DNA from: Chryseobacterium sp. G0201
Lineage (GTDB): Bacteria > Bacteroidota > Bacteroidia > Flavobacteriales > Weeksellaceae
Assembly (NCBI RefSeq): GCF_003815655.1
Contig: NZ_CP033917.1
Coordinates: 1,736,001-1,800,000, forward strand
DNA: 64,000 nt
Direction: 5' to 3'
Shown here in pieces: positions 6,613-14,798 of the stretch; the first letter of the stretch is position 1; every line of letters starts with the position of its first letter. Both the position numbers and the translations under genes were made by a program. The notes under the pieces are model-generated. The model did not search any database. It saw only the letters and a list, made by a program, of their open reading frames with translations, and was not told the origin of the DNA.

Positions 6613-6631
6613 GCAACTGTAAATAAGTTGC
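6613..6631 (+). other. Hairpin in the tail operon leader
   Basis: GCAACT (6613-6618) and AGTTGC (6626-6631) form a 6-bp stem with a 7-nt loop about 48 bp before the sheath start. It may influence leader stability or be a binding site. Confidence 0.4.
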
Positions 6632-6678
6632 ACAATTCTGTAAATAATAATTTAAAAAAACTCGTAAAAACAAAGTAA

Positions 6679-7857
6679 ATGAACGGAGTAAAATTTGTAA
6701 GAGAAAATGGAGGTCTAAACAGATTATTATCTGGTGAAGATCACATTTCAGGATTAGTAGTTATCGGCGAAGGGGCTCTTGAAAGCCAATTAATACTATC
6801 AGTTGAGGAGCTGGCCGAAAAAGGGATCACGGTTGAAGAAATGCCGGTTACCTTTTATCAGATCAATGAATTTTTCAGGATCAACCCGGGATCAAAATTG
6901 TATGTAAAAGGAGTAGCGACTTCCGATGGAACGTACTCAGAAGTAAAACAATTACAAAATTTTGCCGAAGGTAAACTGAGAAGAGTTGCTGTATGTGACT
7001 TTAAAAGAGCAGCTTCAACACTTTCTGCAGCAGTAGGCAGTCTTAATCAGGTTGCAAAAGATCTTAGAGCGCTGAATATTCCTTTAAGTACTTTCTTGTC
7101 TGTAAAAGTTACAGATCTGGATATGCCAACATTGCCATCTTTACATACACTGAATGCTGAAAATGTAAGTGTCGTATTAGGTCAGGATATGGGAGGATTA
7201 GGACGTTTCTTATCAGGTACAAATCCTTCTTTAAGTGCTATCGGAGCTGTATTGGGAGCTAGTTCAAAAGCAAAAGTGCATGAATCTATCGCTTGGGTAG
7301 AAAAACAAAATCTGGTTTCAGCAGCATATTCAAAATTATTGGCTGATAATAACGAATTGGCAAGAGAGATGGATGTTTTAGGATTCTGTGACGGATCTTT
7401 ATTAAGCTCTTATACGCCCCAGCAAATTCAGGCAATGAATGAGAAAGGATACATTTTCGGTATTAAATATTCAGGACAAGCGGGATCTTATTTTAATGAC
7501 AGCTTTACGGCAACCAAAATGGATGAAGATTTTGCCTATATCGAAAACAATACGACTGTTGATAAGGCTATCAGAGAGATCAACAGAGTTTTAACACCTA
7601 AAATTTCTTCACCGGTATACATCGATCCGGATACCGGATTCCTGGAAAACTCATCTGTATCTGCTTTGGAAGTATTGTGTGACGACGTTCTTGACCAAAT
7701 GGTAAGAGACGGAGAGATCAGTGGATATAAAGTATACATCAATCCTGCGCAACAGGTTTTGAGAGATTCAAAACTCGAGGTTGTACTAAAAATTGTTCCT
7801 GTAGGAACGCTAAGAGAAATTACTGTAAAAATAGGTTTAACATTAACAACTAACTAA
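6679..7857 (+). CDS. Contractile tail sheath protein (DUF2586-like)
   Basis: This 392-residue protein resembles the DUF2586 group of contractile-tail sheath proteins found in Mu-like tails and Bacteroidota tailocins. The sheath surrounds the tube and shortens to drive it into a target cell. Features seen are the N-terminus VKFVRENGGLNRLLSGEDHISGLV-type start (residues 4 on), a long central alpha/beta part, and a C-terminal domain with NRVLTPKISSPVYIDPDTG and LKIVPVGTLREITVKIGL, similar to the conserved C-terminal interlocking domain of sheaths. It is the first gene of the plus-strand tail operon, 2 bp before the tube gene. Function is assigned from family memory and gene order. Confidence 0.85.
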   Translation: MNGVKFVRENGGLNRLLSGEDHISGLVVIGEGALESQLILSVEELAEKGITVEEMPVTFYQINEFFRINPGSKLYVKGVATSDGTYSEVKQLQNFAEGKLRRVAVCDFKRAASTLSAAVGSLNQVAKDLRALNIPLSTFLSVKVTDLDMPTLPSLHTLNAENVSVVLGQDMGGLGRFLSGTNPSLSAIGAVLGASSKAKVHESIAWVEKQNLVSAAYSKLLADNNELAREMDVLGFCDGSLLSSYTPQQIQAMNEKGYIFGIKYSGQAGSYFNDSFTATKMDEDFAYIENNTTVDKAIREINRVLTPKISSPVYIDPDTGFLENSSVSALEVLCDDVLDQMVRDGEISGYKVYINPAQQVLRDSKLEVVLKIVPVGTLREITVKIGLTLTTN

Positions 7858-7859
7858 AA

Positions 7860-8294
7860 ATGGCATTAGAATTAGAACCATTAATCAATGGAAGAGAATA
7901 TGGCTGGAGTGATATCGTAGTAAATATCGGCGGAGTGCCGGTAACAGGTATCAGAGCTGTAAAATATGAAGAGGAACAGGAAAAAGAAAACATTTATGGT
8001 GCAGGCAGAAACCCCGTAAGCAGAGGATACGGAAGGGTAAAAGCTACAGCATCTATAACATTACTGTCGGGGACACTTTTCGCCCTGAAATCTAAAGCTC
8101 CCAAAGGACAGCTTCACAGAATCGCACCATTTAGTGTTGTGGTAAGCTATCAGCCGGAAGCAGGACCTGTTGTAACGCATGTATTAAAAAATGCAGAGTT
8201 CAAAAAAACAGCTTTTGACTGGAAAGAAGGAGACATGAGCAAAGAAGTAGAATTAGAACTTTTAATCTCTCACATCGTAGATAAATCTTTATAA
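7860..8294 (+). CDS. Tail tube protein
   Basis: This 144-residue protein has the size and beta-rich character of inner tube proteins. It directly follows the sheath gene and precedes the frameshifted chaperone, which is the standard order sheath, tube, chaperone, tape measure in contractile tails. The middle holds GRNPVSRGYGRVKATASITL, and the end is a strand-rich stretch with ELELLISHIVDKSL. The tube monomer would stack into the channel guided by the tape measure. I infer the function mainly from order and size. Confidence 0.78.
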   Translation: MALELEPLINGREYGWSDIVVNIGGVPVTGIRAVKYEEEQEKENIYGAGRNPVSRGYGRVKATASITLLSGTLFALKSKAPKGQLHRIAPFSVVVSYQPEAGPVVTHVLKNAEFKKTAFDWKEGDMSKEVELELLISHIVDKSL

Positions 8295-8297
8295 AAA

Positions 8298-8621
8298 ATG
8301 AGTACAGAAAAATTAATTTGTGGGCTTACAGAAGCTCAAATTACCGAATTAAAAGCCCAACACGGGCTTTTAATTGAGGGAACAGTGAAACAAGGCGATA
8401 ACGAATACAAGGCGATTTTCAAAGAGCCCAATTTCAAAACACTGGAAGCAACAGGTGCAATCGCAAAAAATAACGAAATCAAAGGAACAAAAGCTCTTTT
8501 TGACAATTGTATTGTTGCTGCAGATGACGCTATTAAACAAAGAGATTTTCTTCAGTTGAAAGCGGTGGAGTGTGTAGCCAATCATATGAATTCTTTTAGT
8601 GTTTCAGTAAAAAACTTATAA
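8298..8621 (+). CDS. Tail assembly chaperone, short form
   Basis: This 107-residue protein is the zero-frame product, starting MSTEKLICGLTEAQ and ending at the TAA at 8619-8621. It corresponds to gpG of lambda or gpE of P2, chaperones that coat the tape measure during tail assembly. A canonical slippery heptamer lies just before the stop, so a fraction of ribosomes would make the longer product described at 8298-8815. It lies 3 bp after the tube gene. Confidence 0.85.
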   Translation: MSTEKLICGLTEAQITELKAQHGLLIEGTVKQGDNEYKAIFKEPNFKTLEATGAIAKNNEIKGTKALFDNCIVAADDAIKQRDFLQLKAVECVANHMNSFSVSVKNL

Positions 8622-8815
8622 GCTCGCTAAATGGCGAGCAAAGTGAATACGAACGCTGGAAAGGGGATGCTCTTATACGATCCAATTTTCATATGGATCC
8701 TGAGGAGCTGAAACTTTCTCAATGGGCAAAACTTTACGCACAAGCTATGTGGCTGGAAAAATGGAAATTAGAAAATCAGGCTGAAATTTTAAGCAGCCTG
8801 TTTGGTAAAGAATAA
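8298..8815 (+). CDS. Tail assembly chaperone, -1 frameshift fusion
   Basis: If ribosomes slip back one base at 8609-8615, translation continues in an open frame from 8615 to the TAA at 8813-8815, adding 66 residues for a total of 172. The added part reads LISSLNGEQSEYERWKG at first and is rich in Trp, Glu and Lys, ending LSSLFGKE. It has no start codon or spacing of its own that would make it a separate gene. The arrangement matches lambda G/GT and P2 E/E+E' and is a hallmark of long-tailed particles. The coordinates span both frames; the zero frame is used to 8615. Confidence 0.85.
8609..8639 (+). promoter_or_regulatory. Programmed -1 frameshift signal
   Basis: The slippery heptamer A AAA AAC is in the correct zero frame (8609-8615). 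It is followed by a 6-nt spacer that contains the zero-frame stop, then a perfect 6-bp hairpin GCTCGC (8622-8627), loop TAAATG, GCGAGC (8634-8639). Heptamer, spacer length and stem are all textbook for -1 frameshifting. Confidence 0.9.
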
Positions 8816-8837
8816 TAAAAGAATTTATGATAAAAAA

Positions 8838-10559
8838 ATGGATACAATATTTAATTTAGAGTTATTACGGAGCGTATATGTTTTTAAGGACTTAAACAGT
8901 TCTATTAAAGATGTCAATACTTCCCTTGAAAAAACTACAAGCAGCATTCGGTCTTTATCTGATTCTTTTTCTTCTTTTACCAAATCTTCTGTTGAAAAAG
9001 TAAAAGATCTGTCGACTGAATTCCGAAAGTTAACAAAAAATATAACTGAACCTAAGATTGCTAAAATATCTTATAATACTACAGGGGCAATAAGTGAGAT
9101 TACAAAGGTAAGTGCTGCTGCTCAGAATTTTTCTCAGATATCATATAAGGAGAATCTTAGTAAATCTACAAAGATTACTCAGCCGAATCAAGATGCTTCA
9201 GGACAGGAAAAAGATACAAAGGAAGAAGGCGATTCGTCTTTCTTATCTAAAGCTCAGGAAGTTATGTTGAAAATAAAAGATGTAGCAGATACTTTTAATT
9301 CAGTTTATGATGTTTTAGACAAACTAAAAATTATAAACAGACAAACTGCTACTTCATTAATTCCTGAAATGTTACCTGCCGCAGCGGAAGGAGGAGGACT
9401 TACGCTGATGCAAAGAATCTTACCTAGAATTATGCCCATGATTACGTCGATAAGCACGGGGTTAGAAGGGATAATGGCGTCTGTAGGTGTAGCAGGAGAA
9501 GCATTATTGGCCATTCCGGGTGTAAACGTAATCGTTGCTATTGCGGCAGCTATTATAGCACTGATTATTGCGGTGAAATTACTTATGGAGCATTCACGAA
9601 GTTTCAATCAAATGTTGGGATATATCGGAGGTGCAGGAAGAGCTGTTTTCCATAATATTGGTGTATATGCTACCAGAATTTGGCAATTGGTAATTAAGCC
9701 GATTATAGAATTTATTGTTTCAGGCTTCCAGTCGATATTTTCTACTATATGGGAAGTCATAGTTGCTATTTGGGGAGGTATTGTTTCTATCGTTAGCGGT
9801 ATTTGGGAATTTATTGTGGGAGTTTACAACGCTGTAGTTGAGTTTACAAAAACAATTTGGGAAGTATTTGTTTCTATATTCCAGGGTATTTGGGATTTTA
9901 TTGTGGGAGTCTGGGGTAATATTACAGAACTTTTTTCAGGATTTAAAACATGGATATATACCAATTTGCTCGAACCTCTTATGGATGCATTCAGCGGTGT
10001 TTGGGATTGGATTAAAGGCCTTATAGATGGAATTATTAATCGCCTTAGTAGCTTGTTTGAACCTGTGAAAAAATTGTTGAGACAAATATTCTCATCAAAA
10101 GGCACTCTGAATATTCATCAGGAAGGATTGAAAGGCGCTGAAAAGGCAGAAAAAGATTTCGATGTCAGAAAGGGCAAAAGAGATGCGGAGAAGCTTCTTG
10201 AAGAAAAAAAAGATGCTGAGAATAAAAATAGTAAATCTAAAACAGATAAAACTGCTGGATCTTCCTCTGTTTTCAGTAATCATACAAAACAACTGGATTT
10301 CAAAAACTTTGGAGCTTCTGCTTTAAGTAACGTTCAGTCTAGAAATTCTGCCTTCGGAGGAAAAGGAAGCATGAGCGGAGACTCAGGAATGGGCGGACAA
10401 AAATCTGTAGGAAACCTTAACATCACAAAACTAATTGAGAACATGAATATCTACAACCAAAACAGTACGATGAGCAAAGATGCAATCATCCAAATGGTAA
10501 GAGAAGCATTATTAACAGCGGTTGCAGATTTTACACTGGCTCAAAAAGATACTTATTAA
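8838..10559 (+). CDS. Tail tape measure protein
   Basis: This 573-residue protein would set tail length and be packed in the tube. The N-terminal 170 residues are Ser/Thr/Lys-rich and helical. A hydrophobic part follows (about residues 215-250, MASVGVAGEALLAI and INVIVAIAAAIIALII-like segments). Next come repeats of about 11 residues spaced by Trp, such as IWEVIVAIWGGI and GIWEFIVGVY, and then a charged KDAENKNSKSKTDK linker. Such Trp-spaced repeats are usual in tape measures. At 1.5 angstrom per residue the tail would be near 86 nm long. The ATG at 8838 is preferred over a TTG at 8802 that lies inside the chaperone extension. Confidence 0.88.
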   Translation: MDTIFNLELLRSVYVFKDLNSSIKDVNTSLEKTTSSIRSLSDSFSSFTKSSVEKVKDLSTEFRKLTKNITEPKIAKISYNTTGAISEITKVSAAAQNFSQISYKENLSKSTKITQPNQDASGQEKDTKEEGDSSFLSKAQEVMLKIKDVADTFNSVYDVLDKLKIINRQTATSLIPEMLPAAAEGGGLTLMQRILPRIMPMITSISTGLEGIMASVGVAGEALLAIPGVNVIVAIAAAIIALIIAVKLLMEHSRSFNQMLGYIGGAGRAVFHNIGVYATRIWQLVIKPIIEFIVSGFQSIFSTIWEVIVAIWGGIVSIVSGIWEFIVGVYNAVVEFTKTIWEVFVSIFQGIWDFIVGVWGNITELFSGFKTWIYTNLLEPLMDAFSGVWDWIKGLIDGIINRLSSLFEPVKKLLRQIFSSKGTLNIHQEGLKGAEKAEKDFDVRKGKRDAEKLLEEKKDAENKNSKSKTDKTAGSSSVFSNHTKQLDFKNFGASALSNVQSRNSAFGGKGSMSGDSGMGGQKSVGNLNITKLIENMNIYNQNSTMSKDAIIQMVREALLTAVADFTLAQKDTY

Positions 10560-10560
10560 T

Positions 10561-11208
10561 ATGGAAAAGTCAATATCATTTCAGTTTCCACCATTGGAAC
10601 AAACGGTTAAAAGTGCAGGCGTAAATCTGGCCTATAAATTTGGGATGCAGACCTCAAAGCCTCTTATCCCAAAAGATAAAATGGAACCTTATTTCAGTGA
10701 GATTTCTGATAACATGGGAGTTCCTACATTATCCAGTCTTATTATTACGAATAAATCCGGAAAATCATTTGAGTTTGTAGACTGCATTATTACTGTAAAT
10801 CAGGAAAAAAATATTGTATCAACAGCTTTACAGGGTAGAGACGGAACCATTAAAGAATATATAAGTAAAGGTGATTTTAATATAAGTATCATGCTTGGTA
10901 TTGTAAATTATGCCGATATATACATTCCTAATGTTATTACAGGGCTGGCTACGGAAGCAACATACGCATCAGCAGAATATCCATTAGAGAGAATAAGAGA
11001 ATTTCATGAGATTTTGGCATCAGATGAAACGCTTAGTATTTCTTCAGCTTTTTTATCAATTTTTAAAATAGAATCTGCTGTTGTCAAGTCTTATGCTTTA
11101 GAGCAGGAAACTTTTGGTAACAGGCAGAGTATCAAGATAGAAATGCTGTCTGATTATCCTTACGAAATACAATTAAAAGAGCAGAAGGATGTTGAAGTTA
11201 AGCAGTAA
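10561..11208 (+). CDS. Tail protein, DUF6046-like
   Basis: This 215-residue protein starts MEKSISFQFPPLEQTV, one base after the tape measure stop. I match it to the DUF6046 group that occurs in Bacteroidota tail clusters between the tape measure and the hub. The sequence is mixed alpha/beta with NKSGKSFEFVDCIITV and a motif PLERIREFHEILAS. By position it could be the tail tube-to-baseplate connector, comparable to gpU or LysM-type adaptors. Its exact role is not known. It overlaps the next gene by 20 bp. Confidence 0.72.
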   Translation: MEKSISFQFPPLEQTVKSAGVNLAYKFGMQTSKPLIPKDKMEPYFSEISDNMGVPTLSSLIITNKSGKSFEFVDCIITVNQEKNIVSTALQGRDGTIKEYISKGDFNISIMLGIVNYADIYIPNVITGLATEATYASAEYPLERIREFHEILASDETLSISSAFLSIFKIESAVVKSYALEQETFGNRQSIKIEMLSDYPYEIQLKEQKDVEVKQ

Positions 11209-12166
11209 GATTACAATAGAAGGAGAAAAGACATGGGAATTTTATTCTCTTAATAATTGCTCTATCGTTCAGGATATTACAAGTCTTACGGATACCTGTG
11301 AACTTATCTTACCTAAAAAAATAGTTTGGCAGGGATTAGCGAATGATAATTTCAAAACACCTCTAAAAAGAGGAGATAAAGTAACGGTTGAATTGGGATA
11401 TGACGGAAAACTGAAAACCAGATTCACCGGATTTATCAAAACAGTGGATGCCAAAACACCTGTTGTCATAAAATGTGAAGACAGTATGTTTCTTTTAAAA
11501 CAGAAAAAAGTAATTCCAAAAGCTTTTAAAACAGCTCTTTTAAAGGATGTTATGAAACATATATTGGCAGGAACAGGAATCGATTTTAAATTGGTTGATG
11601 ATACCCTGAAAGTAGGCAATTACAGAACCTCAAAACCAACCATCGCCGATGAGTTGCAGGAATTGAAGGAGAAATATATGCTTAATTCTTATTTCAGAAC
11701 AATTGACGGGAAAAATGTTTTGTATGTAGGATTGATTTATCCGCTGGATAATCGTGAAAAATACAAATTCGTTTACGGAAAAAATATTATTTCCGAAAAC
11801 TTTGAATATCAGGATCGAGACGAAATAAAAGCTAAAGTTGAAGCTATAAGTTTCGATGCCAAGCATCTGAAAAAGACTGTAGAATTGGGAGACAAAGATG
11901 GAGACGTCATTAAGATCAGAATTGACGGATTAACCGAAGCGGAACTCAAAAAATACGCACAGGAATCGCTGGACAGATATAAACAAGGAGGTTTAAAAGG
12001 ATCTTTTGAAACCTTCGGCCAGCCTGAAGTCAATACATGTGATATCGTTGAAATATTTCCCAGTGAAGAAAAAAACGGAGTTTATTTAATTAAAAAAAAT
12101 GAGATCTCATTCGGTGTCAATGGCTATCGCCAGAAAATCGAATTGGGACAACCATTATCACCATGA
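11189..12166 (+). CDS. Baseplate hub protein, gpD/gp27-like
   Basis: This 325-residue protein resembles the late-control D/T4 gp27 hub family, which forms the trimeric ring between tube and spike. Support comes from the N-terminal beta pattern TWEFYSLNNCSIVQDI, then RGDKVTVELGYDGKLKTRFTGFI, a classical hub stretch, the middle KPTIADELQELKEKY, and a C-terminal part ending EISFGVNGYRQKIELG. Position after the tube and tape measure genes and directly before the spike gene agrees. Its stop overlaps the next start by 4 bp (ATGA), which suggests translational coupling. Confidence 0.8.
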   Translation: MLKLSSKITIEGEKTWEFYSLNNCSIVQDITSLTDTCELILPKKIVWQGLANDNFKTPLKRGDKVTVELGYDGKLKTRFTGFIKTVDAKTPVVIKCEDSMFLLKQKKVIPKAFKTALLKDVMKHILAGTGIDFKLVDDTLKVGNYRTSKPTIADELQELKEKYMLNSYFRTIDGKNVLYVGLIYPLDNREKYKFVYGKNIISENFEYQDRDEIKAKVEAISFDAKHLKKTVELGDKDGDVIKIRIDGLTEAELKKYAQESLDRYKQGGLKGSFETFGQPEVNTCDIVEIFPSEEKNGVYLIKKNEISFGVNGYRQKIELGQPLSP

Positions 12167-12639
12167 AAGATATAATTCAGGCTTTGGCCGCGACAGGAGA
12201 TGAGGTATACGCAAAAATCTGCGAAGTACTTGAAGTTGATGAAGAAAATAAAACTGCAGATCTGAGACCTTTAGACGGATCTGCAGATATCCTGGACGCC
12301 TATCTGGTAACCGACGACGCAAACGGATCAATGTATCTTGAGCCCGCTAAGGGCTCTTTAGTTTGCGTTGTCTTTATCAGCAAGCAGATTGCATGTGTTG
12401 TGAATCCTTCTGAGCTTAAACAGTTTAGAGTTAAAATTAAAGGCGTTGAATTTCAGATGGATAAAGGAGGTTTTTTACTGAAAAAAGAATCCGAAACATT
12501 AAAAGCATTAATGACAGATCTTATCAAAGAGATCCGAATGATGAAGTTCACCACCAATACAGGAAGTACGATACAGCTGATCAACGAACCTCAATTATTA
12601 ACCATTGAAAACAGATTTGCAAAATTTTTAAAAGATTAA
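12163..12639 (+). CDS. Baseplate spike protein, gpV-like
   Basis: This 158-residue protein has an N-terminal OB-like part (about residues 15-90, with EVDEENKTADLRPLDG and GSLVCVVFISKQIACVV) and a C-terminal part that may form a beta-helical needle. It is followed by a short helix and ends ENRFAKFLKD. This matches the gpV/gp5-OB type central spike that punctures the target membrane. It is translationally coupled to the hub gene. No lysozyme domain is present. The family call is by pattern and order. Confidence 0.7.
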   Translation: MKDIIQALAATGDEVYAKICEVLEVDEENKTADLRPLDGSADILDAYLVTDDANGSMYLEPAKGSLVCVVFISKQIACVVNPSELKQFRVKIKGVEFQMDKGGFLLKKESETLKALMTDLIKEIRMMKFTTNTGSTIQLINEPQLLTIENRFAKFLKD

Positions 12640-12642
12640 AAA

Positions 12643-12846
12643 ATGGCTATTTCAGAACAAAGACTTAAACAAACCATAAAAGAGGCAATGGAAACATGTC
12701 AGCTTGAAGAAAACGATCCCAACGGTTCTCTTGATAAAATAGCCGGAGCAATTGCAAAAGCTGTTATCGAGGAATTAAAAGCAGCGATCGTTACAGGTAC
12801 ATGTCCTTCCGTCGGTGGCCCATTAACTCTAGGAAAAATAACATAA
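12643..12846 (+). CDS. Small tail-cluster protein of unknown role
   Basis: This 67-residue protein starts MAISEQRLKQTIKEAMETCQ. It has a helical first 50 residues and a short C-terminal tail GTCPSVGGPLTLGKIT. It sits between the spike and gp25-like genes with gaps of 3 and 1 bp, so it belongs to the operon. The position would suit a spike tip (PAAR-like) protein or a dedicated chaperone, but it is shorter than usual PAAR proteins and lacks clear zinc ligands. The function is unknown. Confidence 0.6.
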   Translation: MAISEQRLKQTIKEAMETCQLEENDPNGSLDKIAGAIAKAVIEELKAAIVTGTCPSVGGPLTLGKIT

Positions 12847-12847
12847 G

Positions 12848-13129
12848 ATGAAGGATTTTATTTTAGAAGACTATGATCTCAACATATCAGGAGGAGATTT
12901 TGAGATTGGCGAAAGCGACTCTCAAACCGTAGAGTTTGTATTGATGAGCAAACAGGGTGAATGGAAGCAGTATCCCGAAACAGGATGCGATATCGCAAAA
13001 GCCCAACACGGAAGCATCAATGTACTGTTGGAACGTAACATCAGAGTACAAATGCAGGCAGACGGATTCAATATAGAAAAATTGAAAATAATAGAAACAG
13101 GAATAGAAATTAATGGAAAATACAGCTGA
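12848..13129 (+). CDS. Baseplate wedge protein, gp25/gpW-like
   Basis: This 93-residue protein fits the gp25/W baseplate family, which links the hub to the wedge and is conserved in all contractile injection machines. The N-terminal half DLNISGGDFEIGESDSQTVEF and a following QGEWKQYPETGCDIAK are recognisable family traits. The end is a strand with IETGIEINGKYS. It overlaps the next gene by 17 bp. Confidence 0.78.
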   Translation: MKDFILEDYDLNISGGDFEIGESDSQTVEFVLMSKQGEWKQYPETGCDIAKAQHGSINVLLERNIRVQMQADGFNIEKLKIIETGIEINGKYS

Positions 13130-13418
13130 TTTTAAAGTATACGATCAACAGATCTGGGAAGATATTTCTATCTATCTGTACGGAAGGGCAGATTATGCAA
13201 TGGACTTGGCAATATTAAACGGAAGTTCTGTTACTGATGATATTATGCCCGGAAAAACGATCAAAATATTTACAGATAAAGAACTTAATAGGTTGGTTCT
13301 GTATAGTTTGCAGAGTAATAATTCTATTCCCGCCACTGCGGTAGACGTTTCACAGATGGTCGTTGAGCCCGAAGGTATCGGATATTGGATAATCAAGAAA
13401 AATTTTATAGTAAAATAA
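13113..13418 (+). CDS. LysM-like baseplate protein, gpX type
   Basis: This 101-residue protein has a LysM-like core: FKVYDQQIWEDISIYLYG, then AMDLAILNG, then DDIMPGKTIKIF. These match the LysM order of a first strand, two helices and a final strand. In contractile tails such proteins (P2 gpX, Mu gp47 neighbours) bind around the hub. The start overlaps the gp25-like gene, and its stop overlaps the ATG of the J-like gene (TAATG). Confidence 0.72.
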   Translation: MENTADFKVYDQQIWEDISIYLYGRADYAMDLAILNGSSVTDDIMPGKTIKIFTDKELNRLVLYSLQSNNSIPATAVDVSQMVVEPEGIGYWIIKKNFIVK

Positions 13419-14350
13419 TGGCACGTAAAATAGAAGAAATACAACAAAGCATCCTTTTTGCCAAAAACACAGAAAAGGAATTGGATGATCTTACAACAAA
13501 TAGTAAAACGGCTATCTGGCAACTTTGGATCTATATCGTATCTGTTGCTATATGGACTCTCGAAACACTTTTTGATAAACATAAAGCTGAGGTTAATGAT
13601 GCATTGGCTCAATTAAAGCCACACTCTCCAAGATGGTATCGCAACAAAGCGTTGGCATTTCAGGATGGGTTTGATTTGATTGAAGATAGTGATATTTTCC
13701 GAGATGATTATTACGTTGTTCAAACAGATTCATGGGTAAAAGCAACAGAAGAGCAGATAAGAAATTCAAAGATCATAAAATACTCTGCAGTGACGGAGTC
13801 TACGGTTGAAAGTAGATTAATTATCAAGATCGCCACAGAAATAAACAATGAACTAAGCCCGATTTCAAATGACAAGAAAGATAATTTTGAAAAATATATC
13901 AATGAAATTAAGGACGCCGGAGTTAGAGTTACCGTTGTGAATTATGAACCGGATATCTTAAAACTTCAATTAAAAATATACCGAAATCCTCTTGTATTAG
14001 ACGGAAACGGAACTCTTGTATTAGCCGGAGCAGGAGTAGGAGGCAATCCTGTAAAAGATGCCATCAGGCAATACATGAAGGATCTTCCTTTTAATGGAGA
14101 ATTGATTTTAGCTCATTTGGTTGATAAACTACAGAAAATAGAAGGGGTAGAAATTCCTCACATCGAAGGAGCTTCCACGAGATGGATAGATTCATCATCA
14201 GGAGTTTATGGGAATTTTACAGGAGTAGATGTCAAGAAAATACCTAGTTCAGGGTACTTCAAAGTAGTATTTGCAGATGAACTGAATCCTGATGATCCGG
14301 AATATCCACAAAAATTTGAAAACTCAAGTACAATAGAATATGTGGTATAA
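13418..14350 (+). CDS. Baseplate J-like protein
   Basis: This 310-residue protein is assigned to the baseplate J/gp47 family (wedge component) by position after gp25 and LysM genes and by its beta-rich middle and end. Seen stretches are an N-terminal helix-rich part with LTTNSKTAIWQLWIYIVS, a glycine-rich LVLAGAGVGGNP, and PFNGELILAHLVDKLQKIEGVEI, which resembles the conserved J region PGG-type turns and final helix. The ATG at 13418 overlaps the previous stop and is preferred to a TTG at 13385. It overlaps the next gene by 11 bp. Confidence 0.72.
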   Translation: MARKIEEIQQSILFAKNTEKELDDLTTNSKTAIWQLWIYIVSVAIWTLETLFDKHKAEVNDALAQLKPHSPRWYRNKALAFQDGFDLIEDSDIFRDDYYVVQTDSWVKATEEQIRNSKIIKYSAVTESTVESRLIIKIATEINNELSPISNDKKDNFEKYINEIKDAGVRVTVVNYEPDILKLQLKIYRNPLVLDGNGTLVLAGAGVGGNPVKDAIRQYMKDLPFNGELILAHLVDKLQKIEGVEIPHIEGASTRWIDSSSGVYGNFTGVDVKKIPSSGYFKVVFADELNPDDPEYPQKFENSSTIEYVV

Positions 14351-14798
14351 TGTAGATTTTGAGAAATTACCTGTCCGCTTTTTACCAACGTTTTTACGTA
14401 AAGCGAGAATGGTAGCTTGGGTAAAGTCATTATGTTATCCGATTGAAGAATTATATATTTTATGGAGTACTAATCGTAACGATAATTTATATAAACTCGG
14501 ACATAATGGGCAGATCTGTTATTTACGGGGAGCGCTTAATCTAAAGTTTGATACCGAACAAAAACGTATAAGAATTGTGGAAGGAAACCAATATAAGTAT
14601 CAATATATTTATTTGGATAACATCCAGCCTCGATTTTTAGGAACAATGTTTCTCTATCAGGACTCAGATTACGGAGATACAGGAGTAGATTTTATTGTAG
14701 AAGTTCCGATTGGATTAAAATACGATGACTACTCGATGAGAACAATGATAAATTTTTATAAACTGGCGTCTAAACGCTATAAAATTCAGGAGTACTAA
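14340..14798 (+). CDS. Baseplate I-like protein
   Basis: This 152-residue protein starts MWYNVDFEKLPVRFLPTFLRK, a beginning seen in proteins that join the J-like wedge to the fibres (P2 gpI-like). It is aromatic-rich with a central LGHNGQICYLRGALNLKF and ends with KLASKRYKIQEY. It overlaps the J-like gene and its last base is the first base of the next ATG. The assignment is by position, since the sequence itself does not prove a gpI fold. Confidence 0.65.
   Translation: MWYNVDFEKLPVRFLPTFLRKARMVAWVKSLCYPIEELYILWSTNRNDNLYKLGHNGQICYLRGALNLKFDTEQKRIRIVEGNQYKYQYIYLDNIQPRFLGTMFLYQDSDYGDTGVDFIVEVPIGLKYDDYSMRTMINFYKLASKRYKIQEY

Noticed and set aside
8802..8837. TTG start of the tape measure gene at 8802
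   Set aside because: It lies inside the -1 extension of the chaperone gene. The ATG at 8838 gives a normal start just after the stop at 8815.
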